Positions 21,305 to 29,893 of a stretch of DNA of 64,000 bases are shown here, piece by piece. The translations under genes were made by a program, and so were the position numbers. Each line of letters opens with the position of its first letter. Within the stretch, counting starts at the first letter, position 1. The notes under the pieces are model-generated. The model had not been told where the DNA came from. It did not search any database and was given only the letters and a program-made list of their open reading frames with translations. Origin of the DNA: Scheffersomyces stipitis CBS 6054 (Eukaryota > Ascomycota > Pichiomycetes > Serinales > Debaryomycetaceae); the NCBI RefSeq assembly GCF_000209165.1, contig NC_009043.1, positions 1 to 64,000 of the forward strand, given 5' to 3'.

Positions 21305-22831
21305 TCAATACATCCATCTGAAATTAGGATTTCCTGGACCTTCACCAAGCTCTGAAGTTGAAATATCTTTGTAACTCAAATTAACATTCTGAAGCTTATT
21401 TCTTCGTTTATTATCGAAGACCATGAAGGTCAGAATCGACAACACCATTACAATCGCCAAACCTCCAAATCCTGCAGTTATACCCAAAGCGGGTATATAC
21501 TTTGGAGCATCCTTGGGTCTGAATATATTGGTGGAAATTAGTCCAGCTGCGTTCGCTAAAGGAACTCCCACTGCCGTAACGACCACCCTGCGATTTTCAT
21601 TTGGTGTGTTGTTATTATACCAGGTGGATGTAAGAACAGACGAAGCAGAAGCACCAGCGGTCATCAAGAAGCAACTAAAATATGCAACTCCGATATGATT
21701 TTGGGTATCAATAGCACCAAATACTACAAATCCAATCAATGTAGTTGCGATTGCTATACCGACGAATACAGATCTTACTTTCACATAATCGGATCCAAAA
21801 GCAAAGATTAATAGAAACACTGCTCCAGAGACATTAGGAGCCACGGTATAAAGATTGGTTTGAACTGAAGATTTTCCCAAGCTTTGAATAATCTGAGGAA
21901 ACCAATTGTTTATACTATTGAGTGGAACTCCAATCGCAATCTCTTGAATCATCCAAGCAATGTATATAGGATGTTTGAAAACCTTGATAGCATCATTCAA
22001 TGATGTTTTTTGTCCACCTGATGCAGATGAATCAGTTTGAACTCTAAACCTAGCATATTCTTTCTCCTCTTCGGTGAAAAAGCTAGCAGATTCCACCGAA
22101 TGCGGAAGAAGGAAGTAGGCAACACAGGCGAAAGTAACTGTACAGCATCCCTCAATGAGCAACAAGATTTGCCAGCCATGGAGGCGAGGATCATTAATCT
22201 GAAAAACACCATAGGAAAGTAAGCCAGAAAATGCATTTGCGATATTTGCAGCTGAATAGAAAATTGAAAGTCTTCGAGCCAACTCGCCCCTTCTATAGAA
22301 AGTGGTGAGGTAATAAATTATACCAGGAAAAAAGGCAGACTCTGCCATCCCTAAAAACCATCTGGCAGCCATTAATCCAGAAAAATTGAACACAGAAACA
22401 ATGAGCAAAGTAATGGAGCCGAAGGTGAACATAAGTAAAGGAATCACTCGTGCTGCGTTATACTTCTTAATAACCAATGAGATCGGGAACGCAAACAAAA
22501 CAAATGGTATATAAAAAATCGACAACATTAAGTTCCAACGATCACCACTAATTCCAATGTCAATATCAAGACCATCAGTTTTAGCGTTACTTATATTTCC
22601 TTTATCTAGAGCATTGAAAAGGTACATTGCAGCAGTAAGTGGCAAGATTCTAAAATCTAACTTTCGGCAAATTCTTCTTTCAAGCTTATGGTCAACAGAG
22701 CCAGGAGAGAGGACAATGATATCGCCATTTGGAGAGATGATTTGGTTAAGTCCGAATGCATTGCTGTCCAGGCTAGAGCGAGAAGAGTTATTCACAATAT
22801 CGACCGCAGTTGTTTTTTCGGCCCCTTTCAT
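21305..22831 (-). CDS. MFS transporter, allantoate permease (Dal5/ACS) family
   Basis: This 508-residue plasma-membrane permease of the anion:cation symporter branch of the major facilitator superfamily is expected to import a small organic acid, amide, dipeptide or vitamin with protons. About 12 membrane segments are visible. Family landmarks are the RRICRKLDFRILPLTAAMYLF entry (quoted in part: RKLDFRILPLTAAMYLF), DKGNISNAKTDGL, FLGMAESAFFPGIIYYLTTF and the RRGELARRLSIFYSA loop. I chose the ATG at 22831, just before the charged N-terminal tail. It is divergent from the RidA gene across a 349-bp promoter carrying four TGGGGG-type elements, so it is probably the uptake step of the adjacent catabolic genes. 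The substrate is unknown. Confidence 0.88.
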   Translation of the reverse strand: MKGAEKTTAVDIVNNSSRSSLDSNAFGLNQIISPNGDIIVLSPGSVDHKLERRICRKLDFRILPLTAAMYLFNALDKGNISNAKTDGLDIDIGISGDRWNLMLSIFYIPFVLFAFPISLVIKKYNAARVIPLLMFTFGSITLLIVSVFNFSGLMAARWFLGMAESAFFPGIIYYLTTFYRRGELARRLSIFYSAANIANAFSGLLSYGVFQINDPRLHGWQILLLIEGCCTVTFACVAYFLLPHSVESASFFTEEEKEYARFRVQTDSSASGGQKTSLNDAIKVFKHPIYIAWMIQEIAIGVPLNSINNWFPQIIQSLGKSSVQTNLYTVAPNVSGAVFLLIFAFGSDYVKVRSVFVGIAIATTLIGFVVFGAIDTQNHIGVAYFSCFLMTAGASASSVLTSTWYNNNTPNENRRVVVTAVGVPLANAAGLISTNIFRPKDAPKYIPALGITAGFGGLAIVMVLSILTFMVFDNKRRNKLQNVNLSYKDISTSELGEGPGNPNFRWMY

Positions 22832-23180
22832 TTTTAGCTCGAAGTATTTTACAATCAATCGAAACCAACCACTTTTAAACAAATAATTGCATTCTGAACT
22901 TAGAGAACACAATGACTATTTATATTGGATAGTTGGTATAAGGGTCATTTCTTCGTATGATATGTAGTCTTGCAACCCTTATCTCGAAATTTTCCACAAC
23001 CAAGCTAGAGATGGGAAATAATTCCGACAGATGGGGGCGCGACAATTGTAATGGGGGCTCAATACAGTGGGGGTGGCAACCCCCATTTCCAATCCGTACC
23101 ATCGATTTATATAAGGCTCTGCTTTTCTATGCACCCGTATTGGTAAGGGACATTTCGTCCACTCGAAGATTAAACACGTA
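22832..23180. promoter_or_regulatory. Divergent promoter with four G-run elements
   Basis: Between two TATA-like sequences (minus-strand ATATAAATAG near 22916-22925 for the transporter, TTTATATAAG near 23106-23115 for RidA) lie four elements in 57 bp: ATGGGGGCGC (23031), ATGGGGGCTC (23051), GTGGGGG (23067-23073) and CCCCCAT (23080-23086, minus strand). The last two form an inverted pair. The first two are spaced exactly 20 bp, about two helical turns. Elements of the same kind occur in the other two promoter regions of this cluster. Confidence 0.65.
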
Positions 23181-23561
23181 ATGCCCGCAGAGAAATTAGA
23201 ATGGTCAGCAATTGATGGGGTCGAACACCCAGTCTTGTCACCAGCTTGGATTAGTAATGGTCTCGTCTTCACATCAGGCATAGTTGGACAGAACTACACG
23301 ACAGGTGATATTCCAGATTCCCTCGAAGAACAAACCGAACTTGCTATTGCTAATATAAAGAAAGTGTTGGAGGCTGCTGGTACTTCGTTGGACAAAGTGT
23401 TCAAGGTGCTTATGTTCATTTCGCACCTGGACTATTCTACTACTATGAACAAGATATATGGAAAGCACTTTCTTCAGAAACCATCAAGAAGCTGTGTAAT
23501 CGCTGCATTTATGGACGCAAGGATCAAGGTCGAACTAGAAGTTATTGCAACGAAGGATTGA
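23181..23561 (+). CDS. RidA/YjgF-family imine/enamine deaminase
   Basis: This 126-residue protein of the RidA (YER057c/YjgF/UK114) family hydrolyses reactive enamine/imine intermediates such as 2-aminoacrylate, released by PLP-dependent dehydratases, to 2-oxo acids and ammonia. Catalytic-type residues are present: PSRSC with Arg103, matching the essential Arg105 of the bacterial enzyme, and the C-terminal VELEVIA stretch with its acidic residues. There is no mitochondrial presequence, so it is probably cytosolic and like Hmf1 rather than Mmf1. It differs enough from the housekeeping pair to be a pathway-specific paralogue. The neighbouring D-serine-dehydratase-like gene at 27509 is a natural producer of its substrate. 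A TATA-like TTTATATAAG lies about 70 bp upstream. Confidence 0.9.
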   Translation: MPAEKLEWSAIDGVEHPVLSPAWISNGLVFTSGIVGQNYTTGDIPDSLEEQTELAIANIKKVLEAAGTSLDKVFKVLMFISHLDYSTTMNKIYGKHFLQKPSRSCVIAAFMDARIKVELEVIATKD

Positions 23562-23708
23562 AATATTAATAGTTTATTTGTATAGTAAATATTATATGTT
23601 ATTTTCAAAATTGAAATGTCAACCTTGAGTATCAGTATAACGGAACATTACATAATCGGATTCCAAAATTTTTCAATATTCTTTTCTTGTTATACACCTT
23701 CCTTCTAA

Positions 23709-23729
23709 ATGGCCCATGTCACCTACTGA
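23709..23729 (+). promoter_or_regulatory. Short upstream ORF overlapping the regulator start
   Basis: An ATG at 23709 opens a six-codon frame (M-A-H-V-T-Y-stop) that overlaps the regulator's ATG at 23716 in another frame. If the leader includes 23709, scanning ribosomes would meet this ATG first, which would lower translation of the regulator. Confidence 0.4.
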
Positions 23730-26046
23730 ACCGGCCAAGAGAAAACGAAAGCGTATCATTGGAACATTCAAATGTCCTGCTGTAAACTGCGGCAAGGTGT
23801 TCTCACGAGCCGATCACCTAGGCAGACATCAAAGGAGCCATAATCCTGGATCTCGATATGCATGTCCATATCCTAATTGTGGACAAACTTTCACCAGACA
23901 TGATGTCAAAGAGAAGCACTTCAAAAGGCACACTAACGGAATAGAAAAATCAAAACGCGACGAAGGCAGCGTGAATATTTCTCATACTGAGAGTACGAAT
24001 TTCAATGACTATGGCCCTTCCCAGATTTTGCTGGCAAAACTTGGAGACGGAGTAGTCTCACAATCTCCCGTCAATGTACTGAAATCAGGCAACGAAGCCA
24101 TTTTGGAGCAGACAAATGAGTTGACGGAAAGAAATACGTTGTCTCCTACCGACCTAATTGAATGGTTGTTTCATGACGAACTAAGTGTAGACAATTCGAA
24201 TTCTGGAACCAATCTCCCGGGGCACTCGACCGATCTCCCCAGTGGATTTTCTCCTGTGTCTTTGATTGAAACTATGTTCGCAGTTCTGCCGAACTTTCCA
24301 AATTCTAACTATAGAATTGCAGTCAATGAGAATATCAGATCCAATTTGATATCCTTCATTCCCTCCTTAGAAGCCAACCCTGACTTTGGTTGCCTTCAAA
24401 TTGAGGAGTGCTTGCTGAATTATTGGCTCTTATACCACCCACAATATCCTATCTTGCACCGACCATCCTTCTTAAATTCTGAAGCGCCGCCTTTGCTATT
24501 GTTGGCGATGGTAATGCTTGGCAGCAACTTTGTACCTTGTGCCAAAAGTGCCGACTCTCTATTGAGAAACCCCAAAGCTTTGGCAGATCAAATTGCGGAG
24601 CCGTTGAGATGGCTCATTTTTGCCAATATTGACTGCAGACCACCGGCCAAAGTTTGGGTCGTTCAAAGTTTGCTCCTTCTTGAGACATACGAAATAACAA
24701 GTTCCAGTCGATTTCTTCATGAGAGAGCATATTTGCATCACGGTTCCAAGATACAATTATTAAGAAGATCGCCAATTTTAGGTGGAGATCCATTGAAAAG
24801 TGAAAACCATGATGGTGCATACCTGCCTCCTAATCAAGTTTGGAAAACTTGGATCGAAGTAGAATCGATGAAAAGGGCAACTCTTATGGCATTTTATTTG
24901 GACACTATTCATGCAACTGTGTATGGGCACCTGATAATTCTATATGCGCACCAACTCAAACTTTCTTTGCCTTGTGAAGATGTTTTGTGGGAATTTGATA
25001 ATACAAACAAGTCAGAAACCTTGTCATTTGAAAGGACTCCAAAATTCCTTGCTGCAATGAATAAACTACTTCATAGACAGAAAGTTGTCACGAGCTCATT
25101 TGGAAAGAAGGTCCTCTTAGCAGGACTATTAACGATAATGTTCCAAATGCAGCAGAAAGACTTACAGCTTTCATTCCTCGAATGGGATTCTATGAAAGAC
25201 TCGTGGAATCAAACAATATCTTTGGCAATTGACGTATGGAGAGCAGATATTTGCACAGAGGGAGGTTGCTGCGATACAGAGAACTCTCTTTGGTTTCCAA
25301 TTGAACTGAAGAAGAAGTTACCTCCAATGTTACGAATTGACGACACTCGCTGCAAATTTGGATTATATCATATTGCACAAATTTATATGAGGATATCACA
25401 TTATGATTACATTATATATGCTGGTGCTCCTAGTAGGATGAATGTTAAAGCTGGAAAAGCGGAATACGAGATAGTTGCAAAGCGAGTAATGGAATGGTCA
25501 CATAGCCTTAATGGAAGTATAAGTGCCATACATGCCTATTGGTTCTTGTGTGAAATGATTCTTTCTCCGGACAATGAAGATATCACCTTCACTTATGACC
25601 CAAACACAGATCCCTTCATGCATAGAAAGAACATAATTGCAAGTGCTGTTTTGGTTCTCTTTGCTTATAATTATTCTCTTCATGGCCCGGAAAGTGTGAC
25701 ATATGACCAACTAGCTACTAGTGATTACTATCCTGACAAAGAAGATGGATATTCTTACTTGAGGCGAATTCGGAAGTGTTTATCAAGAGGACCAGGTGGA
25801 CCCTTTCATAGGATCAATTATGGAAGAACTAGTGCTCAATTCCATGAAGCGATCAAGCTTCATTCTGAAACATTGCGATCCATTGATAACAAGCATCACC
25901 TTGTTGGTTTGCTCAAACTCTTTTACAGAAGTTATAAAGGTTGCAACTGGGAAATTGGTCGCGAATACTCAAAACTATTTCGCAACTGTATTAAGAGATG
26001 TTTAGGTCGTAAGAGTGTAGTTTGTGACGATATGTACGTTAATTAA
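23716..26046 (+). CDS. C2H2 zinc-finger transcription factor with fungal-specific domain
   Basis: This 776-residue nuclear regulator starts with a basic patch (AKRKRKR) and two C2H2 fingers: C20-x4-C25-x12-H38-x3-H42 and C50-x4-C55-x12-H68-x3-H72. Finger 1 has Arg31 (-1), His34 (+3) and Arg37 (+6), the set that reads GGG in the classical code. Finger 2 has Arg61 (-1), Val64 (+3) and Lys67 (+6), compatible with GNG. The rest, from about residue 225, resembles the fungal-specific transcription factor domain (ECLLNYWLLYHPQYPILHRPSF, quoted in part: LYHPQYPILHRPSF). This architecture is that of the Adr1/Rsf2/Tda9 group. It lies inside a cluster whose three promoter regions carry (A/G)TGGGGG elements, so it is the likely pathway regulator. 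Its stop is 8 bp from the stop of the convergent hydrolase gene. Confidence 0.88.
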   Translation: MSPTEPAKRKRKRIIGTFKCPAVNCGKVFSRADHLGRHQRSHNPGSRYACPYPNCGQTFTRHDVKEKHFKRHTNGIEKSKRDEGSVNISHTESTNFNDYGPSQILLAKLGDGVVSQSPVNVLKSGNEAILEQTNELTERNTLSPTDLIEWLFHDELSVDNSNSGTNLPGHSTDLPSGFSPVSLIETMFAVLPNFPNSNYRIAVNENIRSNLISFIPSLEANPDFGCLQIEECLLNYWLLYHPQYPILHRPSFLNSEAPPLLLLAMVMLGSNFVPCAKSADSLLRNPKALADQIAEPLRWLIFANIDCRPPAKVWVVQSLLLLETYEITSSSRFLHERAYLHHGSKIQLLRRSPILGGDPLKSENHDGAYLPPNQVWKTWIEVESMKRATLMAFYLDTIHATVYGHLIILYAHQLKLSLPCEDVLWEFDNTNKSETLSFERTPKFLAAMNKLLHRQKVVTSSFGKKVLLAGLLTIMFQMQQKDLQLSFLEWDSMKDSWNQTISLAIDVWRADICTEGGCCDTENSLWFPIELKKKLPPMLRIDDTRCKFGLYHIAQIYMRISHYDYIIYAGAPSRMNVKAGKAEYEIVAKRVMEWSHSLNGSISAIHAYWFLCEMILSPDNEDITFTYDPNTDPFMHRKNIIASAVLVLFAYNYSLHGPESVTYDQLATSDYYPDKEDGYSYLRRIRKCLSRGPGGPFHRINYGRTSAQFHEAIKLHSETLRSIDNKHHLVGLLKLFYRSYKGCNWEIGREYSKLFRNCIKRCLGRKSVVCDDMYVN

Positions 26047-26054
26047 GTTAGATA

Positions 26055-27131
26055 TTAATAGAATACTTTTCTTAGCGCATCAGTTGTATCTTTAATTAGA
26101 TCTCTACCTTTCTGCAATACAGCGTCCATGGCCATGACTGGATGAGGGACACCAGTATAAATTTTAATTTCAGACTTGACTCCGTTCTTGCGCAATTTTT
26201 CATGATATTCGACAGCCTCAGATCTCAAAACGTCACATTCTGCTGCCGCAATAAAACATGGTGGCACCTTCTTGAAGCTTTCATCGGAGTAGAACAATGG
26301 AGAAGATTCTGGTTTCACGATGTCTTTTTCATTTGGTAAGTATAGATATCTGTACCAGATCATCTTCTCTGCTGGTAATTGAGGACTCAACTGAAACTGC
26401 TTCCATGACTCCTTGTTTTCAGGAGTAGCAGTATTATCAGTAACAGGAACCACCAAAACTTGAAACAAAATAGGAGGTAACAGCTCTGCAAATTTCGAAC
26501 TGGCATACTTGTGAGTAACTACTGCTGTTAGATTGCCTCCAGCAGATGAGCCACCAATAGCAATCTTCCTATTGTTGATTCCCAAATCAGTAGGGGATGA
26601 TTGGAAACCGTACAACACCGATTCAAAAGCGTCATGAACGGCCGCTGGAAAAGGGTCTTCTGGTGCTAATCTATAGTCGACAGACATCACTACACACTTC
26701 GACAATGATGCAACTTTAGTACAGAAAGAATTTTCAGTGTCAATGTTTCCCAACACCCATCCTCCTCCATGGAACCAAATAAATAAGGGCCAGCCCTCAG
26801 CTGGCCGATCACCTTCCGGAACGAACACTCTGGCTGGAACCGGCATGGAACCTTCTGTGTGTTTTCTAGCGATCAGGATATCAAAGGTTTTAGCCATCTT
26901 CAGCAAAGGACTCTGACCCGGCATAATGTTGCCACCTTTTCTGATCACAGCCAATGGAACCCTATGAGTATAGAGAAAGTTTGAAGCTTCCTTCATATTT
27001 TTGTCGAAGAAGGAAACATATTCTTCATCAAATTTATCCTTTATATCTTCATTCAATTCATATGGAGTTTCTGGTACTCCTCCAGTGAAAGAGTAATCGG
27101 CTTGAAGTTCGTAATATTTGGACCTTGTCAT
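26055..27131 (-). CDS. Alpha/beta hydrolase, hormone-sensitive-lipase-like family
   Basis: This 358-residue esterase/amidase of the alpha/beta hydrolase fold-3 (HSL/arylacetamide deacetylase-like) family has an oxyanion-hole motif (FHGGGWV), a nucleophile elbow (GGSSAGGN, Ser in GxSxG), a catalytic Asp in AAECDVLRSEA and a His in VPHPVMAMD. No signal peptide is seen. The ATG at 27131 follows a TATA-like TATAAATA (minus strand, near 27215-27222). It is divergent from the D-serine-dehydratase-like gene and shares its G-run promoter. In a catabolic reading it would remove an acyl or ester group from the imported compound. Substrate and exact position in the pathway are inference. Confidence 0.85.
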   Translation of the reverse strand: MTRSKYYELQADYSFTGGVPETPYELNEDIKDKFDEEYVSFFDKNMKEASNFLYTHRVPLAVIRKGGNIMPGQSPLLKMAKTFDILIARKHTEGSMPVPARVFVPEGDRPAEGWPLFIWFHGGGWVLGNIDTENSFCTKVASLSKCVVMSVDYRLAPEDPFPAAVHDAFESVLYGFQSSPTDLGINNRKIAIGGSSAGGNLTAVVTHKYASSKFAELLPPILFQVLVVPVTDNTATPENKESWKQFQLSPQLPAEKMIWYRYLYLPNEKDIVKPESSPLFYSDESFKKVPPCFIAAAECDVLRSEAVEYHEKLRKNGVKSEIKIYTGVPHPVMAMDAVLQKGRDLIKDTTDALRKVFY

Positions 27132-27508
27132 TCGGCTAGCAGAAGTGCAATTTAGATATTGGTGATATGAGTGAACTCATGAACAAGAAGGAATACACAA
27201 ATTGGTGGAATTCTGTATTTATAATGGAAATATTCAAGCTTGAACTACTCATTGGGGGTGAGTTTGTGTTCGTAAGTGAACGGAATTGAATCTGTTGAAT
27301 AATGAAAAATGCCTAATGCGGCACCTTTTTCTTATCAAATCTTGCATCTCACTGGTGGGGGCCAATCGTTATCAACAGCTTTCCCCACCATCTGCAGATG
27401 GGGGGCATTTTTGAAAAATGTCTTGTTCCATTCGTATATAATAATTATAAATGCAGTACTATTAGATCAAACTTTTCATGATTCCTCATACAGTGTAGCA
27501 AATTGAAA
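27132..27508. promoter_or_regulatory. Divergent promoter with G-run elements
   Basis: Elements between the two TATA-like boxes are TTGGGGGTG (27252-27260), GGTGGGGGCC (27354-27363), the weaker TTCCCCACC (27381-27389) and ATGGGGGGC (27398-27406). A TATA-like TATATAATAATT lies near 27436-27447 for the plus-strand gene. The arrangement matches the promoter at 22832-23180. Confidence 0.6.
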
Positions 27509-28783
27509 ATGTCTTACCCTGCTCAATTCATAGCAAAACCAAGCAAGGAAGCTTTACTCGATGCTTTCAAGGGGAAGCTGATATCCAGCTTGCCTACCCC
27601 TTCTTTTCTTATCAATGAAGATATATTCACCAAAAATTGCAATAGAATGCTTCAGAATACTTCGCACTTGAGTGCCGATTTCCGAGCTCACGTCAAAACC
27701 CACAAGACAGTAGAAGGCACTCGTTTGCAATTGGGAGAAAAGTCACCGATCAAAACCGACAAAATTGTGGTCTCCACGTTAGTGGAAGCTTGGAGTCTAA
27801 TGCCACTTGTGGAAGAGGGCTTGATTAGCGATATTTTGTTTAGTTTGCCTGTTGTGAAGTCCAGGCTCCCTGAATTGGCCGAATTGGCAAACAAAGTTCC
27901 CCACTTACGGTTGATGCTCGATGGATCAGATCAGTTGGAATTGTTGGCAGACTTCTCCAGAGAATTTTCCATAAAAGCAAAATGGTCTATCTTCGTTAAG
28001 ATCAATATGGGAACAAACAGAGCTGGCTTAGTCAACGAATCCACCTCTTTAGAGAATACTTTACAAAAACTCTTAAAGGATGATAAAATTAGCGAGTTTG
28101 TGGACTTATATGGGTTCTACTGTCATGCTGGTCATTCGTATAGTGCGGATTCTCCTCTGTCAGCTAAAGATTTCTTAATTCAAGAGATTATCCACGCTAA
28201 TCAGGCTGCAAAAGGAGCACTCCAAATACAGCCAGGCTTGAAACTCCAAATTTCTGTCGGTGCAACGCCTACAGCTCATTCTTCGGAACACTTGAATACA
28301 GATGAATTGATAGCAGCTATCGGAGATGAACTTTCAGGAAAATTGGAATTACATGCTGGTTGCTATCCATGTTGTGACTTGCAACAAGTTTCTACTGGTT
28401 GTGTTACGCTTGAAGAGGTGTCCATTTCTTTATTGGCCGAGGTTATCTCAATTTACCCGAACAGAGGTTCCAAGGCTCCAGGGGAACAACTTGTCAATGC
28501 TGGAGTTTTGGCCTTATGTCGAGAATTTGGACCTTTACCAGGCCATGGTAGAGTGGTTGATCCTCCAGGACTTGAAAATTGGATTGTTGGTAGATTGAGT
28601 CAAGAACATGGGATCTTAGTTCCACTTGATGAAAACCAAGTTAATGACTTTATTCCTTTGGGAACCAAAGTAAGAATTGTCCCACAACATTCTTGCATCA
28701 CAGCAGCAGCTCATCCTTGGTACTATATAGTAGACTCCAGTAATAGTGTAGTTGACATTTGGATACCAGCTAGAGGATGGTAG
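27509..28783 (+). CDS. D-serine dehydratase-like PLP enzyme (Dsd1 family)
   Basis: This 424-residue member of the alanine-racemase-fold type III PLP family includes yeast D-serine ammonia-lyase Dsd1 (428 residues), D-threonine aldolase and D-threo-3-hydroxyaspartate dehydratase. The PLP lysine is in FRAHVKTHKT, a Gly-rich YGFYCHAGHSY segment is in the barrel, and the C-terminal VPQHSCITAAAHPWYY carries the His-x-Cys pair that binds zinc in Dsd1. Zinc dehydratases of this type turn D-serine or beta-hydroxy-D-amino acids into enamines that become 2-oxo acids plus ammonia. I use the ATG at 27509. It could be the ordinary Dsd1 orthologue, but its place among co-regulated RidA, aldolase and transporter genes suggests a specialised substrate. 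Confidence 0.87.
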   Translation: MSYPAQFIAKPSKEALLDAFKGKLISSLPTPSFLINEDIFTKNCNRMLQNTSHLSADFRAHVKTHKTVEGTRLQLGEKSPIKTDKIVVSTLVEAWSLMPLVEEGLISDILFSLPVVKSRLPELAELANKVPHLRLMLDGSDQLELLADFSREFSIKAKWSIFVKINMGTNRAGLVNESTSLENTLQKLLKDDKISEFVDLYGFYCHAGHSYSADSPLSAKDFLIQEIIHANQAAKGALQIQPGLKLQISVGATPTAHSSEHLNTDELIAAIGDELSGKLELHAGCYPCCDLQQVSTGCVTLEEVSISLLAEVISIYPNRGSKAPGEQLVNAGVLALCREFGPLPGHGRVVDPPGLENWIVGRLSQEHGILVPLDENQVNDFIPLGTKVRIVPQHSCITAAAHPWYYIVDSSNSVVDIWIPARGW

Positions 28784-28939
28784 ACTATATTGATGTATAA
28801 GCACTAATATCTATATTCAACTAAATTTACCAGTAAGTTTTGAGGCAATTCATATTTAGCATTCTGAGATTACATATTTTGTTTACAATACAATTGGTAC
28901 ATCATACAATCGAGAAGAAATGGTATTTATATTAAACAT

Positions 28940-29893
28940 CTAGAGGGACTTTTCTATCTTATCAAGAGTATTCAAGTCAGCTTGGTACTTTGAGTAAGCG
29001 TTCAAGTCGACTTCCTTGCTGAGCGGTGGCCTTCCTGTTAAGCTTTCTCCAAAGCCATAGAACTGTTTGAGTGCATGTTTGACACCAACGACATTCAATT
29101 CCATAATCATCATGTCAGCCTTAGTAACCAAATATTGAAGTTCGCTTGATTCCTTTAACTTTCCCTCTTTGAATAGAGTTAAAAGCTTTACCATAACCTT
29201 GGGGAATAAGGCTGACATTCCATCAATAGCTCCGTAAATTCCCACTGATAATGCTGGAATCAATACTTGACCAAGTCCTGTAAAAGGTCTGAAATTATTA
29301 GTTTGACAAAGTTCTGAATCCCTACCTAACATGGTATACAAATCCAAATTGAAATGAGTCAACTTGACTGCAACTATTTTCTCGTGGACTGAGAGCTTCT
29401 TGAAACTGTCGAGAGTAATTGTGACATTGTTTGAAGTCCCAGGATAATTGTAAATCACAATTGGTAAGGAGGACTTATCAGCAACTTTAAGAAAATAATC
29501 AACGATTCCTTCTTGGCTAATCAATTTGGGACCAAAATAACCAGGAACAAGAAGGATCATGAAATCGGCTCCCGCATCTCTTGCAGAATCGATTTCTTCA
29601 ATTGCTTCTTCAATATTACCAATTGGAGGTGCGCCTGCAATAATTTTAAAATTTTCATCTGGAATAGCCATTCTTAAACTAGAAACGAGGGCCAGTCTTT
29701 CTTGTCTACTGAGGTGTGGAGTTTCCCCCATTGAACCAGCAACAACGAGACCAGATATTCCTCGATCATACAAGAACTTTGCATGTTCAACTTGGGATTC
29801 AAGGTCCAAAGTGTAATCAGCATCATTTTTGAAGAAGGTAGTAATTGGAGTGTAAATTCCCTCAGGGAGTACGGAAGCAGGAAGAATAGTCAT
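28940..29893 (-). CDS. DapA/HOGA-family aldolase
   Basis: This 317-residue class I aldolase belongs to the dihydrodipicolinate synthase / 4-hydroxy-2-oxoglutarate aldolase / L-threo-3-deoxyhexulosonate aldolase superfamily. Visible motifs are VAGSMGETPHLSRQER (substrate-carboxylate loop), IYNYPGTSNN (catalytic Tyr) and VAVKLTHFN with the Schiff-base Lys. No transit peptide is obvious. Fungi make lysine through aminoadipate, so a biosynthetic DapA role is unlikely. Catabolic retro-aldol cleavage of a 4-hydroxy-2-oxo acid, or a related condensation, is more probable. It converges with the PLP enzyme gene (156 bp between stops), and its upstream region has the densest G-run cluster in the block. 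Substrate not determined. Confidence 0.85.
   Translation of the reverse strand: MTILPASVLPEGIYTPITTFFKNDADYTLDLESQVEHAKFLYDRGISGLVVAGSMGETPHLSRQERLALVSSLRMAIPDENFKIIAGAPPIGNIEEAIEEIDSARDAGADFMILLVPGYFGPKLISQEGIVDYFLKVADKSSLPIVIYNYPGTSNNVTITLDSFKKLSVHEKIVAVKLTHFNLDLYTMLGRDSELCQTNNFRPFTGLGQVLIPALSVGIYGAIDGMSALFPKVMVKLLTLFKEGKLKESSELQYLVTKADMMIMELNVVGVKHALKQFYGFGESLTGRPPLSKEVDLNAYSKYQADLNTLDKIEKSL

Noticed and set aside
28940..29893. Biosynthetic dihydrodipicolinate synthase (lysine pathway)
   Set aside because: Fungi use the aminoadipate route and no other diaminopimelate gene is nearby. The catabolic aldolase branch of the family fits better.
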